A stretch of 13,519 nt of DNA from Clostridiales bacterium (GCA_004558105.1 SFEB01000027.1:1-13519); one strand, 5' to 3'; positions 5,948-13,418 are shown, counted from the first letter of the stretch. Program-made: numbers and translations. Notes: generated by a model from the letters alone, not told the origin.

Positions 5948-6190
5948 TTAATGATTAGGTTTGGGGCATGGACGGAATGAAATACCGCCGCAACATACCA
6001 ACAAAGCCAATGCAAGGATAAGGCAGCACGGGTTTATGTTGAGATTAAAGTTCTTGGCTTTTCCGCCGCAGCAGCAGCACAAAAACAAAATAATCAAAAA
6101 TATCCAGGTGCAGTTGCAACCGCAAATATTGGGGCAGCCACAACCGTTGCCTTGATTTTCTTCGGGCGAGCCAAACATATTGCTAAACAT
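5948..6190 (-). CDS. Small cysteine-rich membrane protein, function unknown
   Basis: An 80-residue protein with 14 cysteines (17.5 percent). The N-terminal third is polar with Cys-Gly spacing (GCGCPNICGCNC). Two hydrophobic stretches (WIFLIILFL and LILALALLV) each end in a cysteine cluster followed by Gly-Gly (CCCCGG and CCGG), which gives the protein an internally repeated look. The start is ATG at 6190-6188 on the minus strand, supported by a strong GGAGGT (6201-6196) five bases upstream. This and the flanking bidirectional terminator make the short frame credible as a gene. I recall similar short Cys-Gly-rich proteins in Clostridia with uninformative names and no established function. The position next to germination genes raises the idea of a spore-surface or spore-membrane role, but that is speculation. 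No clear promoter is visible on the minus strand. Confidence 0.75.
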   Translation of the reverse strand: MFSNMFGSPEENQGNGCGCPNICGCNCTWIFLIILFLCCCCGGKAKNFNLNINPCCLILALALLVCCGGISFRPCPKPNH

Positions 6191-6298
6191 TTTTTACCTC
6201 CGTAGATATATTGACGAAACCGTCTACTTTATTTTACGTTTTGTCAGCCGCAGGTGTGACGCCGGAACAATTCAAAAACATATTTTTTTAAAAAACGG

Positions 6299-6327
6299 TT
6301 AACAAATACACGGTATTGTGTTAAAAT
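6299..6327 (+). promoter_or_regulatory. Sigma-A promoter of the S-component-coaX-uvrB-uvrA unit
   Basis: TTAACA (6299-6304, five of six matches to TTGACA) is separated by exactly 17 bases from TAAAAT (6322-6327, five of six), with an upstream TG extension at 6319-6320. Transcription is expected to start near 6334, giving a leader of about 90 bases. It is the strongest housekeeping promoter in the window. Confidence 0.75.
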
Positions 6328-6336
6328 AACTGACAG

Positions 6337-6359
6337 GCCGTATTGCACCTGCAAACGGT
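6337..6359 (+). ncRNA. Bulged-A leader hairpin at the 5' end of the S-component/coaX mRNA
   Basis: CCGT (6338-6341) pairs with ACGG (6355-6358), and TTGC (6343-6346) pairs with GCAA (6351-6354). A single bulged A is left at 6342 and an ACCT tetraloop closes the stem; a G-T wobble extends the base. The hairpin starts only a few bases after the predicted transcription start. Hairpins with conserved bulged adenosines (the pan RNA motif) are known in leaders of pantothenate genes in some Firmicutes. This one has a single bulge and I cannot confirm the family from memory of the consensus. Confidence 0.35.
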
Positions 6360-6387
6360 ACTACTTATTTGGGAACGTTTTACAAAA

Positions 6388-6411
6388 ACGCCACGCGACC
6401 AGTTTTGGCGT
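6388..6411 (+). promoter_or_regulatory. Hairpin adjacent to the S-component ribosome binding site
   Basis: ACGCCA (6388-6393) pairs with TGGCGT (6406-6411) around a 12-base loop. The stem ends two bases before TAGGAGA (6413-6419). An alternative stem CGTTTT/AAAACG using 6376-6390 overlaps its 5' arm, so two folds compete. This may influence translation initiation; there is no recognised riboswitch class. Confidence 0.3.
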
Positions 6412-6424
6412 GTAGGAGAAACTC

Positions 6425-7081
6425 ATGGATTTTAGCAAAAAAACTTTCAGAATCGCAATTTGCGCAATCGGTTTTGCCGTCATCTTTTTGGCAATGATGC
6501 TGGATAAGCTTATCAGTCTGGCTTTGCCCGTATCAATGGCGGCTGTGGTTTTGCTCGTCACCTTCAGCCTTTGTTTTGTTTTTGACGAATGGCTGTTCGG
6601 ATTTTTGACGGGCGTATTTTTTGGCCTTGCAAGTTTTTTAAAGGCTTTTGTCTTCGGTGAGGCAACCTTCGTTACGTTTGGTGTAGGAAGTATCGTGATT
6701 TACGTTTTGCCGCGTTGTTTTGTAGGAATAGTGGCTTTTGCCGTATATAAACTCATGTTGATGCTTTTGCAGGACAAAAAGTCTCCCAAGTGTCAGCATA
6801 TGGCAATGGTTGTCGCCGTTTTCGTCGGTCTGGTGCTTAATACGGTACTGTTTTTGTCTGCGTTGAATATAGGCAAGAGCATAGTCGGCGAAGAGTATTC
6901 TGCCTTGATTCTTACGATAAAAGCGGTTATGTTTACCAATATTATTCCGGAATACCTGATAAGCCTCGTTCTCGTTCCGTTCGTAGTAATGGGAGTAAGG
7001 CGCGGATTGAAACTCGGCGTTGACGGCGACAATATGAAACGTGCCAGAGAGGCTGAAAAAACAAGTGTTTCGCAAAGTTAA
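6425..7081 (+). CDS. Putative ECF transporter S component, likely pantothenate-specific (PanT-like)
   Basis: A 218-residue integral membrane protein with about six hydrophobic segments (roughly 9-29, 35-52, 55-75, 88-113, 126-148, 160-190). It has a short cytosolic N-terminus and a charged C-terminal tail. Size, topology and the VIYVLPRCFVGIVAF segment (90-104) plus NIIPEYLI (172-179) are typical of the substrate-binding S subunits of energy-coupling-factor importers. These subunits use a shared EcfA/EcfA'/EcfT module encoded elsewhere. Sixteen bases separate it from coaX, which phosphorylates pantothenate; co-transcription argues that the vitamin bound is pantothenate. The start follows TAGGAGA (6413-6419). 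It has its own strong promoter and a structured leader. The family call rests on topology and local motifs, and the substrate on context only. Confidence 0.6.
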   Translation: MDFSKKTFRIAICAIGFAVIFLAMMLDKLISLALPVSMAAVVLLVTFSLCFVFDEWLFGFLTGVFFGLASFLKAFVFGEATFVTFGVGSIVIYVLPRCFVGIVAFAVYKLMLMLLQDKKSPKCQHMAMVVAVFVGLVLNTVLFLSALNIGKSIVGEEYSALILTIKAVMFTNIIPEYLISLVLVPFVVMGVRRGLKLGVDGDNMKRAREAEKTSVSQS

Positions 7082-7097
7082 TTAAACGGAGAGATTT

Positions 7098-7874
7098 ATG
7101 ATTATTGCAGTGGATATCGGTAATACCAATATCAAATTAGGACTTTTCGAGGGCGACCGACTCAGATACAGCTGGCGTATTTCCACCGACGTTACTCGTA
7201 CCAGCGACGAACACGGAAGTATTATCAAACAGCTTATCCGTTCGGAACAAATCGAGCTTAGTCAGATTAACGGCGGTATTATCAGCAGCGTTATTCCTCA
7301 ACTCAATTATACGATAACTCACATGTTGCAGTACTACTTCGGTTTTACGCCGCTCATCGTGGGACCGGGTGTGAAGACCGGATTAAATATAAAGTACGAA
7401 AATCCGCGCGAGCTCGGCACCGACCGTATCGTCAATTGCGTTGCCGCAAGTAAAAAGTACGGTGCACCATTTATTCTCATCGATTTCGGTACTGCAACGA
7501 CTTTTAACGTCGTTAACCGTAAAAACGAGTTTCTTGGCGGTTGTATTACCGTCGGCATAAAGACGGGAATAAAGGGGCTGGCGTCTTCTACGGCATGTTT
7601 GCCGGAGGTAGAGTTATATCGTCCCGCTTCCGTACTTGCCAACAATACGATAAGAGCCATTCAGAGCGGCGTTATCTACGGTATGACCGGGCAGGTGGAG
7701 TATATTGTTGAAAAGTTAAAGAAAGAACTCGGCGATCCCGACTGCAAAGTCGTAGCGACGGGCGGATTAAGTCAACTTCTGGATTTTGACGGCAAAAAGT
7801 TTTTTGACGTGGTTGACAGGGGGCTGTCTCTGGAAGGACTCAATATCGTTTACAATCTTAACCAAAAACAGTAA
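7098..7874 (+). CDS. coaX: Type III pantothenate kinase (CoaX)
   Basis: A 258-residue cytosolic enzyme of the ASKHA fold that phosphorylates pantothenate to 4'-phosphopantothenate, the committing step of CoA synthesis. DIGNTN (6-11) is the phosphate-binding motif. RELGTDRIVN carries the catalytic-type aspartate (D109), and IDFGTATTFN (128-137) is the second nucleotide/metal motif. GGCITVGIKTG and the terminal ATGGLSQLL are also family features. Length is standard. Type III enzymes are feedback-insensitive to CoA and need a monovalent cation, as known for the family. GGAGAG (7088-7093) supports ATG 7098. It follows the putative S component closely, and uvrB begins 28 bases after its stop without an intervening terminator. 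Confidence 0.95.
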   Translation: MIIAVDIGNTNIKLGLFEGDRLRYSWRISTDVTRTSDEHGSIIKQLIRSEQIELSQINGGIISSVIPQLNYTITHMLQYYFGFTPLIVGPGVKTGLNIKYENPRELGTDRIVNCVAASKKYGAPFILIDFGTATTFNVVNRKNEFLGGCITVGIKTGIKGLASSTACLPEVELYRPASVLANNTIRAIQSGVIYGMTGQVEYIVEKLKKELGDPDCKVVATGGLSQLLDFDGKKFFDVVDRGLSLEGLNIVYNLNQKQ

Positions 7875-7902
7875 ATACGGCGAAAAAAAACAAACGAAAA
7901 AA

Positions 7903-9906
7903 ATGGATTTTAAATTAGTTTCCGGCTACAAACCTTGCGGCGATCAGCCGCAGGCAATAGAAAAACTAGTTGAGGGCGTCAACAACGGTTTGCGCACTCA
8001 GGTTTTGCGCGGCGTAACCGGCAGCGGCAAAACCTTTACGATGGCAAACGTGATAGCCGCAACCAACCGTCCCGCTCTTATTATCAGTCACAATAAAACG
8101 CTGGCGGCTCAGTTGTGCAACGAGTTCAGAGAGTTTTTCCCGGAAAATCGGGTAGAGTTTTTCGTGAGTTATTACGATTACTATATGCCCGAAAGTTACA
8201 TTCCCAGTCGTGACCTTTATATCGAAAAAGAACTTTCAATCAACGACGAAATAGATAAACTCCGCCATTCCGCTACTTGCAGCCTTTTTGAACGGCGAGA
8301 TACGATAGTCGTTGCTTCCGTAAGTTGTATATACGGCTTGGGTGCGCCAGGCGAATACTACAAAATGAGCCTTTCTTTGCGTCCGGGTGACCAAATTACG
8401 AGAGAAGAGGTCATTGCAAAACTCGTCGATATGCAGTATAAGCGAGCCGATATCGACTTTAAACGCGGTACTTTCAGAGTACGCGGCGACGTTATCGACG
8501 TTTTTCCTTCGGACAGTTCGGACAAGACCATACGCATAGAGTTTTTCGGCGACGAAGTGGATCGTATTACGGAAAACGATCCGGTGTCGGGCAGAACCAT
8601 CTGCACCTTGTTGCATTGTTTCGTTTTTCCCGCTACTCACTACATCGTCTCGGGCGGAACGATGGAAAGTTGCCTTGCCCATATCGCGGCGGATAAAGAA
8701 AAAGAAGTTGCAGATTTTGAGGCGCAAGGTAAAGGAGTTGAGGCGTACAGACTCAACCAACGCGTCAATTACGATTTGGAAATGCTTAAAGAAATGGGTT
8801 ATACCAACGGCATAGAAAACTATTCGCGCTATTTTGACGGGCGAGAAGTCGGTCAACCGCCGTACACTCTGTTGGATTATTTTCCCGATGATTTTTTGAC
8901 TTTTATCGACGAAAGCCATATAACCTTGCCGCAAGTACGGGGTATGTACAACGGCGACAGGGCACGCAAAGACAATCTTGTAGGGTACGGTTTCAGGCTT
9001 AAATCGGCTTACGACAATCGTCCTTTAAAGTTTGAAGAATTCGACGCTCGTGTGGGGCAGATGATTTGCGTTTCCGCCACGCCCGACGAGTACGAACTCG
9101 GTCAGGCAGGACAAGTGGTAGAACAGGTTATTCGTCCTACCGGACTGTTGGACCCCGAAGTTATCGTACGTAAAATCGACGGACAGATAGACGATCTTCT
9201 CGGTGAAATAAACGAGGTTACCGCCGACAACGGAAGGGTGCTTATTACTACTCTCACAAAGCGTATGGCTGAGTCGCTTACGGAATACCTTGCTCAGCGA
9301 GGAGTACGAGTGCGTTATATGCACAGCGACATCGATACTCTGGAGCGTGTGGAAATAGTCAACGCCCTCAAAAACGGTGATTTCGACGTGCTTGTAGGTA
9401 TTAACTTACTGCGCGAAGGATTGGATATTCCTCAGGTTGAGTTGGTTGCAATACTTGACGCCGATAAAGAAGGGTTTTTGCGCAGCGAATCCAGTCTGAT
9501 ACAGACCATAGGCAGGGCGGCGAGGAACGCCAAAGGTCGGGTAATCATGTACGCAGACACGATAACGGGGAGTATGCGTCGTGCCATTGACGAAACAAAT
9601 CGCCGTCGCAAGATTCAGGACGACTTCAACAAAGCCAACGGCATCGTGCCCAAAACGATAGTCCACGAGACGAAAAACACTCTGGTCATCAGTCAAAAAG
9701 CCTCTGACAGTGCGACGCTTGCCGATTTGAAAGAACAATTGTCCAAAGTGACTTCCGCAATGAAAATCGCGGCAGGCAATCTCGACTTTGAGCGCGCCAT
9801 TGTTTTGCGCGAGCAGTCGGCGCAGATATCCAACAAGATTAAACGGTTGGAAGAGGCAAAACAAAAAAAGAATAAGGGCAAAAACGGTAAAAACAGGCAG
9901 GAATAG
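7903..9906 (+). CDS. uvrB: Excinuclease ABC subunit B (UvrB)
   Basis: A 667-residue helicase-like subunit of nucleotide excision repair; UvrA loads it on damaged DNA, and UvrC then makes the incisions. Walker A is GVTGSGKT (37-44, K43). The beta-hairpin region carries YYDYYMPESYIPSRDLYIEK and the IDKLRHSAT stretch. The Walker B box is DESH (336-339), followed by QVRGMYNGDRARK. Helicase motifs MICVSATPDEYE and QTIGRAARN are intact. A C-terminal UVR domain (about 607-650) provides the UvrC/UvrA contact. Length is normal for the family. ATG 7903 is chosen because the conserved DFKLVSGYKPCGDQPQAI begins right after it; the frame stays open 39 codons upstream, but that overlaps coaX. The leader is A-rich and has no Shine-Dalgarno. 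Thirty-four bases separate it from uvrA, so the two are probably co-transcribed. Confidence 0.97.
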   Translation: MDFKLVSGYKPCGDQPQAIEKLVEGVNNGLRTQVLRGVTGSGKTFTMANVIAATNRPALIISHNKTLAAQLCNEFREFFPENRVEFFVSYYDYYMPESYIPSRDLYIEKELSINDEIDKLRHSATCSLFERRDTIVVASVSCIYGLGAPGEYYKMSLSLRPGDQITREEVIAKLVDMQYKRADIDFKRGTFRVRGDVIDVFPSDSSDKTIRIEFFGDEVDRITENDPVSGRTICTLLHCFVFPATHYIVSGGTMESCLAHIAADKEKEVADFEAQGKGVEAYRLNQRVNYDLEMLKEMGYTNGIENYSRYFDGREVGQPPYTLLDYFPDDFLTFIDESHITLPQVRGMYNGDRARKDNLVGYGFRLKSAYDNRPLKFEEFDARVGQMICVSATPDEYELGQAGQVVEQVIRPTGLLDPEVIVRKIDGQIDDLLGEINEVTADNGRVLITTLTKRMAESLTEYLAQRGVRVRYMHSDIDTLERVEIVNALKNGDFDVLVGINLLREGLDIPQVELVAILDADKEGFLRSESSLIQTIGRAARNAKGRVIMYADTITGSMRRAIDETNRRRKIQDDFNKANGIVPKTIVHETKNTLVISQKASDSATLADLKEQLSKVTSAMKIAAGNLDFERAIVLREQSAQISNKIKRLEEAKQKKNKGKNGKNRQE

Positions 9907-9940
9907 AATAAAAAGTGCCCGATTAAACTTAAAAACGACA

Positions 9941-12754
9941 ATGAAAGATATTATAATAAAAAACGCAAGAGAAAATAATCTCAAGGGAGTTTCCCTCACT
10001 ATTCCCCGTGACAAACTTGTTTTGTTTACGGGTATTTCGGGTAGCGGAAAAAGCAGTCTTGCATTCGACACGATTTTTGCCGAAGGACAGCGCAGATACG
10101 TCGAAAGTCTTTCTGCCTACGCCCGTCAGTTTTTGGGGCAAATGGACAAGCCGGACGTCGAGTCAATAGAAGGACTTTCGCCCGCCATATCCATCGACCA
10201 GAAGTCTACAAGTAACAATCCGCGCAGTACCGTCGGCACGGTCACGGAAATATACGATTACGTCCGTTTGCTGTACGCCCGTATCGGCACGCCGTATTGT
10301 CCTAATTGCGGTAAAGAGATAACGCGTCAGACCGTTGACCAGATTGCAGACAGAATAACTGCGCTCGGCGACGGTGCAAAAGTTCAGATTCTGGCTCCCG
10401 TCGTCCGTAGCCGAAAGGGCGAATACAGGGCGCAGTTTGAAAGTTATAAAAAGCAAGGTTTCGTCCGCGTCCGCGTAGACGGCGAGAACCGAACGTTGGA
10501 CGAAGATATTGTTCTGGACAAACAGATTAAACACAATATTTCCGTCGTCGTCGACCGTATCGTTATCAAGGACAATATTCAACAACGCCTTTACGACAGT
10601 CTGGAAACGGCGATAAAACTTGCCGACGGACTCGTTATAGCCGACACGGGTAGTGAGGAAATACTTTTTTCCACCAAATACGCCTGCCCCGACTGCGGTA
10701 TTACGATAGAAGAGTTAGAACCGAGAATGTTCAGTTTTAACAGCCCTTTCGGAGCATGTCCCGATTGTCTGGGGCTTGGTTTTAAAAATCGTTTTGACGA
10801 AAACTTAATCATTCCCGATAAGACCAAGAGCCTTAACGAGGGCGCAATCCGTCTTATGGGGTTTAATTTTGAAATCGGGTCACGAATGGATTTTTATTTG
10901 GATTCGCTTGCCCGTCATTACGGTTTTTCGCGCGACGTGCCGGTGTGCGAACTGTCTAAAAAAGATTACGACGTGATAATGTACGGCAGCAAGGGCGAGC
11001 GTATACGTTTTGATTACGAGGGAAGCTCGTCCGCAGGATACTACATGGCGAAGTGGGACGGAATAATTCCCACGCTCGAGCGTCGTTACGCCGAGACGTC
11101 AAGCGACATGGTAAGACGTGAGTATGAAAAGTACGTCGTTACGATGCCTTGTCCGACCTGCCACGGAAAAAGGTTGAAGAAAGAAGTTTTGTCGGTCAAG
11201 GTCGGCGGAAAGAATATTTGGGAAATTTGCGAACTTTCGATGGACAAAATGTTGGAATTTTTCAACGATTTAAAACTGACGGAAACGCAATTGACGATAG
11301 CAAACGTTCTGCTGAAAGAAATCAAAGCCCGTCTCAACTTTTTGTGTAACGTAGGCCTGGACTATCTTACCTTAAACCGCGGAGCAGGGACTCTTTCCGG
11401 CGGTGAAGCGCAACGTATACGGCTTGCCACTCAGATAGGCAGCGGACTTACGGGCGTATTGTATATTTTAGACGAGCCGAGCATAGGATTGCACCAGCGC
11501 GACAATCAAAAACTGATAGATACGCTGTGCGGCTTGCGCGATCTGGGCAACACGGTTATCGTCGTAGAACATGACGAGGATACCATACGGGCGGCGGATT
11601 ACGTCGTCGACATCGGTCCAGGCGCAGGCGTTCATGGCGGAGAAGTCGTCGTTTGCGGCACTCCTCAGGATATAATGAATTGCGAAAAATCCGTCACAGG
11701 TCAGTACCTGAGCGGTAAAAAGTTTATACCCGTGCCCTTCGAAAGACGGCAGGGCGACGGCAGAAGTATAAAAATCTTCGGTGCGACCAAAAACAATCTG
11801 AAAAATATCGACGTAGAAATCCCCGTAGGCTTGTTTACTGTCGTCACGGGGGTGTCGGGTAGCGGTAAGAGCAGCCTCGTTAACGAAATTCTCGCACCGT
11901 ACCTTCTTAATAAACTTAACCGCGCTCACTATCAAAAAGCGGATTGTAGAGAGATTACGGGCAGCGAGTATTTTGACAACGCCATAGTGATAGACCAGTC
12001 GCCGATAGGTCGCACTCCTCGGAGCAACCCTGCCACGTACACCGGTATGTTCGATCATATCCGCAAACTTTTTGCTTCCACGCCCGACGCCAAAGAACGC
12101 GGATACACGGCGGGACGATTCAGTTTTAACGTCAGCGGCGGCAGATGCGAAAACTGCAACGGCGACGGCATATTAAAGATAGAAATGAACTTCCTTCCCG
12201 ACGTTTACGTACCTTGCGAAGTCTGCCACGGCGCGCGCTACAACCGCGAAACGTTGCAGGTAAAGTATAAGGGCAAAAACATTGCGGAAGTTTTAGACAT
12301 GCGTGTGGAAGAGGCTCTCAGATTTTTCGAAAACCTTACGCCGATAAAAAATAAACTTCAGACCTTGTACGACGTCGGGCTGGGATACGTCAAGCTCGGT
12401 CAGTCGGCAACCAGTCTTTCGGGCGGCGAGGCGCAGCGCGTAAAACTCAGTACGGAACTGAGTAAACGTAATACGGGTAATACGATTTATCTTTTGGACG
12501 AACCTACAACGGGACTTGCGACCGCTGACGTGGAAAAACTCGTTCAGATACTGCAAACTTTGGTTGCAAAGGGCAACACGGTGGTGGTGATAGAACACAA
12601 TCTCGACGTCATTAAAGTTGCCGATAATATTATCGACCTCGGTCCCGAGGGTGGCGACAAGGGCGGCAACGTCGTTGTCAGCGGCACTCCCGAAGAGGTT
12701 GCGGCTTGCCCCGACAGTTATACGGGACAGTTTTTAAAAAATATTCTGAAGTAG
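9941..12754 (+). CDS. uvrA: Excinuclease ABC subunit A (UvrA)
   Basis: A 937-residue ABC-type ATPase that dimerises, scans DNA for damage and delivers UvrB. The first nucleotide site starts with Walker A GISGSGKSS (31-39), its signature LSGGEAQRIRLA is near residue 484, and it has DEPSIGLHQRD. The first zinc module has CPDC (about 248-251) and ACPDC after the EPRMFSFNSPFG segment. The second half has Walker A GVSGSGKSS (about 636-644), the zinc module CENCNGDG and CEVCHGARYNRE (about 734-770), a second LSGGEAQRVKLS and DEPTTGL (853-859). Length and order match the family. After DEPTTGL the usual histidine is alanine (A860), while the first half keeps it. ATG 9941 starts directly before the conserved DIIIKNARENNLK; an upstream extension would overlap uvrB. 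No Shine-Dalgarno is visible. No clear terminator follows. Confidence 0.97.
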   Translation: MKDIIIKNARENNLKGVSLTIPRDKLVLFTGISGSGKSSLAFDTIFAEGQRRYVESLSAYARQFLGQMDKPDVESIEGLSPAISIDQKSTSNNPRSTVGTVTEIYDYVRLLYARIGTPYCPNCGKEITRQTVDQIADRITALGDGAKVQILAPVVRSRKGEYRAQFESYKKQGFVRVRVDGENRTLDEDIVLDKQIKHNISVVVDRIVIKDNIQQRLYDSLETAIKLADGLVIADTGSEEILFSTKYACPDCGITIEELEPRMFSFNSPFGACPDCLGLGFKNRFDENLIIPDKTKSLNEGAIRLMGFNFEIGSRMDFYLDSLARHYGFSRDVPVCELSKKDYDVIMYGSKGERIRFDYEGSSSAGYYMAKWDGIIPTLERRYAETSSDMVRREYEKYVVTMPCPTCHGKRLKKEVLSVKVGGKNIWEICELSMDKMLEFFNDLKLTETQLTIANVLLKEIKARLNFLCNVGLDYLTLNRGAGTLSGGEAQRIRLATQIGSGLTGVLYILDEPSIGLHQRDNQKLIDTLCGLRDLGNTVIVVEHDEDTIRAADYVVDIGPGAGVHGGEVVVCGTPQDIMNCEKSVTGQYLSGKKFIPVPFERRQGDGRSIKIFGATKNNLKNIDVEIPVGLFTVVTGVSGSGKSSLVNEILAPYLLNKLNRAHYQKADCREITGSEYFDNAIVIDQSPIGRTPRSNPATYTGMFDHIRKLFASTPDAKERGYTAGRFSFNVSGGRCENCNGDGILKIEMNFLPDVYVPCEVCHGARYNRETLQVKYKGKNIAEVLDMRVEEALRFFENLTPIKNKLQTLYDVGLGYVKLGQSATSLSGGEAQRVKLSTELSKRNTGNTIYLLDEPTTGLATADVEKLVQILQTLVAKGNTVVVIEHNLDVIKVADNIIDLGPEGGDKGGNVVVSGTPEEVAACPDSYTGQFLKNILK

Positions 12755-12838
12755 TCGACGTTTTTAAGGCTGTTTGAGTTTGACTTTCCGGCAGAACGTA
12801 AAATTCTGTGATGAACACAAAATATATTTATTTAAAGG

Positions 12839-12867
12839 TTGTTAATTAATAAAGTTTATGTTATTAT
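12839..12867 (+). promoter_or_regulatory. Promoter of the SHOCT-domain gene
   Basis: TTGTTA (12839-12844, four of six matches to TTGACA) lies 17 bases before TATTAT (12862-12867), which is preceded by a TG extension at 12859-12860. Predicted initiation is near 12874, about 28 bases upstream of the ATG. The upstream 12755-12838 holds no hairpin terminator that I can see. Confidence 0.65.
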
Positions 12868-12901
12868 GTAGAATGTAGAGATAGTAGGAGAGTGTTGATA
12901 T

Positions 12902-13378
12902 ATGAAATCGCCTATAACGATAGCGTATTTGGTGGCTTGTTGTATCTATTTTGCCGTAAGTTTAGTTATTGTCTTAGTGGGAAAAAACCATATTCCCAAA
13001 AAATTTATTGTAATTTCCACGGTTGTGTCAAGTTTGCTGTTTGTTGCGTTCAGTATTTATTTTTGGACTGCAGGCGCAAAAACAGAAGTCCAGACTCCTG
13101 TGATGTATTGTTCGGCGCTATCCGTCGGTGTGCTGTTAAGTATAACGATTCCGCCATGTTTGTTTTGCGTTAAAAATGCGATGTTAATTGTTAAAAATGC
13201 TATAAATGAAAACCCACAACAAAAAGAAAAAATAGCATTGCTTATCGGATATGAAAAATTAAAAAAGAAAGGTATTATCACCAAAGAAGAATACGAGCAA
13301 AAGGAGAATGAACTTTTCGGCGACGACGATTTAAAAGCAGACGACGTTGTCGGAACAGACGGCGTTGCAGACGCTTAA
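12902..13378 (+). CDS. Three-TM membrane protein with C-terminal SHOCT-like motif, function unknown
   Basis: A 158-residue protein. Three hydrophobic segments (about 5-27, 35-57, 66-91) anchor it in the membrane. After a charged linker, residues 115-139 (GYEKLKKKGIITKEEYEQKENELF) fit the SHOCT pattern, a short C-terminal helix-turn-helix often found on bacterial membrane proteins and thought to act in oligomerisation. An unusual acidic tail rich in Asp, Val and Ala follows (141-158). AGGAG (12886-12890) lies 11 bases before ATG 12902, longer than ideal. An overlapping frame starting at GTG 12892 has closer spacing but gives a cysteine-rich implausible peptide and breaks the membrane and SHOCT segments. 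Its own promoter and terminator make it monocistronic. No function can be assigned. Confidence 0.8.
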   Translation: MKSPITIAYLVACCIYFAVSLVIVLVGKNHIPKKFIVISTVVSSLLFVAFSIYFWTAGAKTEVQTPVMYCSALSVGVLLSITIPPCLFCVKNAMLIVKNAINENPQQKEKIALLIGYEKLKKKGIITKEEYEQKENELFGDDDLKADDVVGTDGVADA

Positions 13379-13389
13379 AACGAAAATAA

Positions 13390-13418
13390 AAACCTCGAAA
13401 GTTTTCGAGGTTTTTTTT
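13390..13418 (+). terminator. Intrinsic terminator after the SHOCT-domain gene
   Basis: The AACCTCGAAA arm (13391-13400) pairs with TTTCGAGGTT (13403-13412); the effective loop is about four to six bases. It runs into eight T (13411-13418). It lies 12 bases after the stop codon. Confidence 0.9.

Larger units (their letters stand above)
6191..6424. other. Divergent intergenic region between the cysteine-rich gene and the S-component gene
   Basis: It contains the minus-strand ribosome binding site (6196-6201), with a short inverted repeat beside it (6202-6206 with 6223-6227). To the right are the plus-strand promoter at 6299-6327 and a roughly 90-base leader with two hairpins (6337-6359 and 6388-6411). 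In 6228-6298 I see only A/T-rich sequence with nothing recognisable. Confidence 0.6.

Noticed and set aside
7786..7902. N-terminal extension of uvrB by 39 codons
   Set aside because: It overlaps coaX, and the UvrB family begins at the DFKLVSGYKP motif right after ATG 7903.
8236..8934. Minus-strand frame of 232 codons inside uvrB
   Set aside because: Antisense to the conserved UvrB core, no ribosome binding site, no recognisable domain.
9788..9940. N-terminal extension of uvrA by 51 codons
   Set aside because: It overlaps the UVR domain of uvrB, and the conserved UvrA N-terminus begins at ATG 9941.
12892..13173. Overlapping 93-codon frame beginning at GTG near the SHOCT gene
   Set aside because: It has good SD spacing, but the peptide is cysteine/arginine-rich without coherent membrane helices, while the frame from 12902 gives three helices and a SHOCT-like motif.
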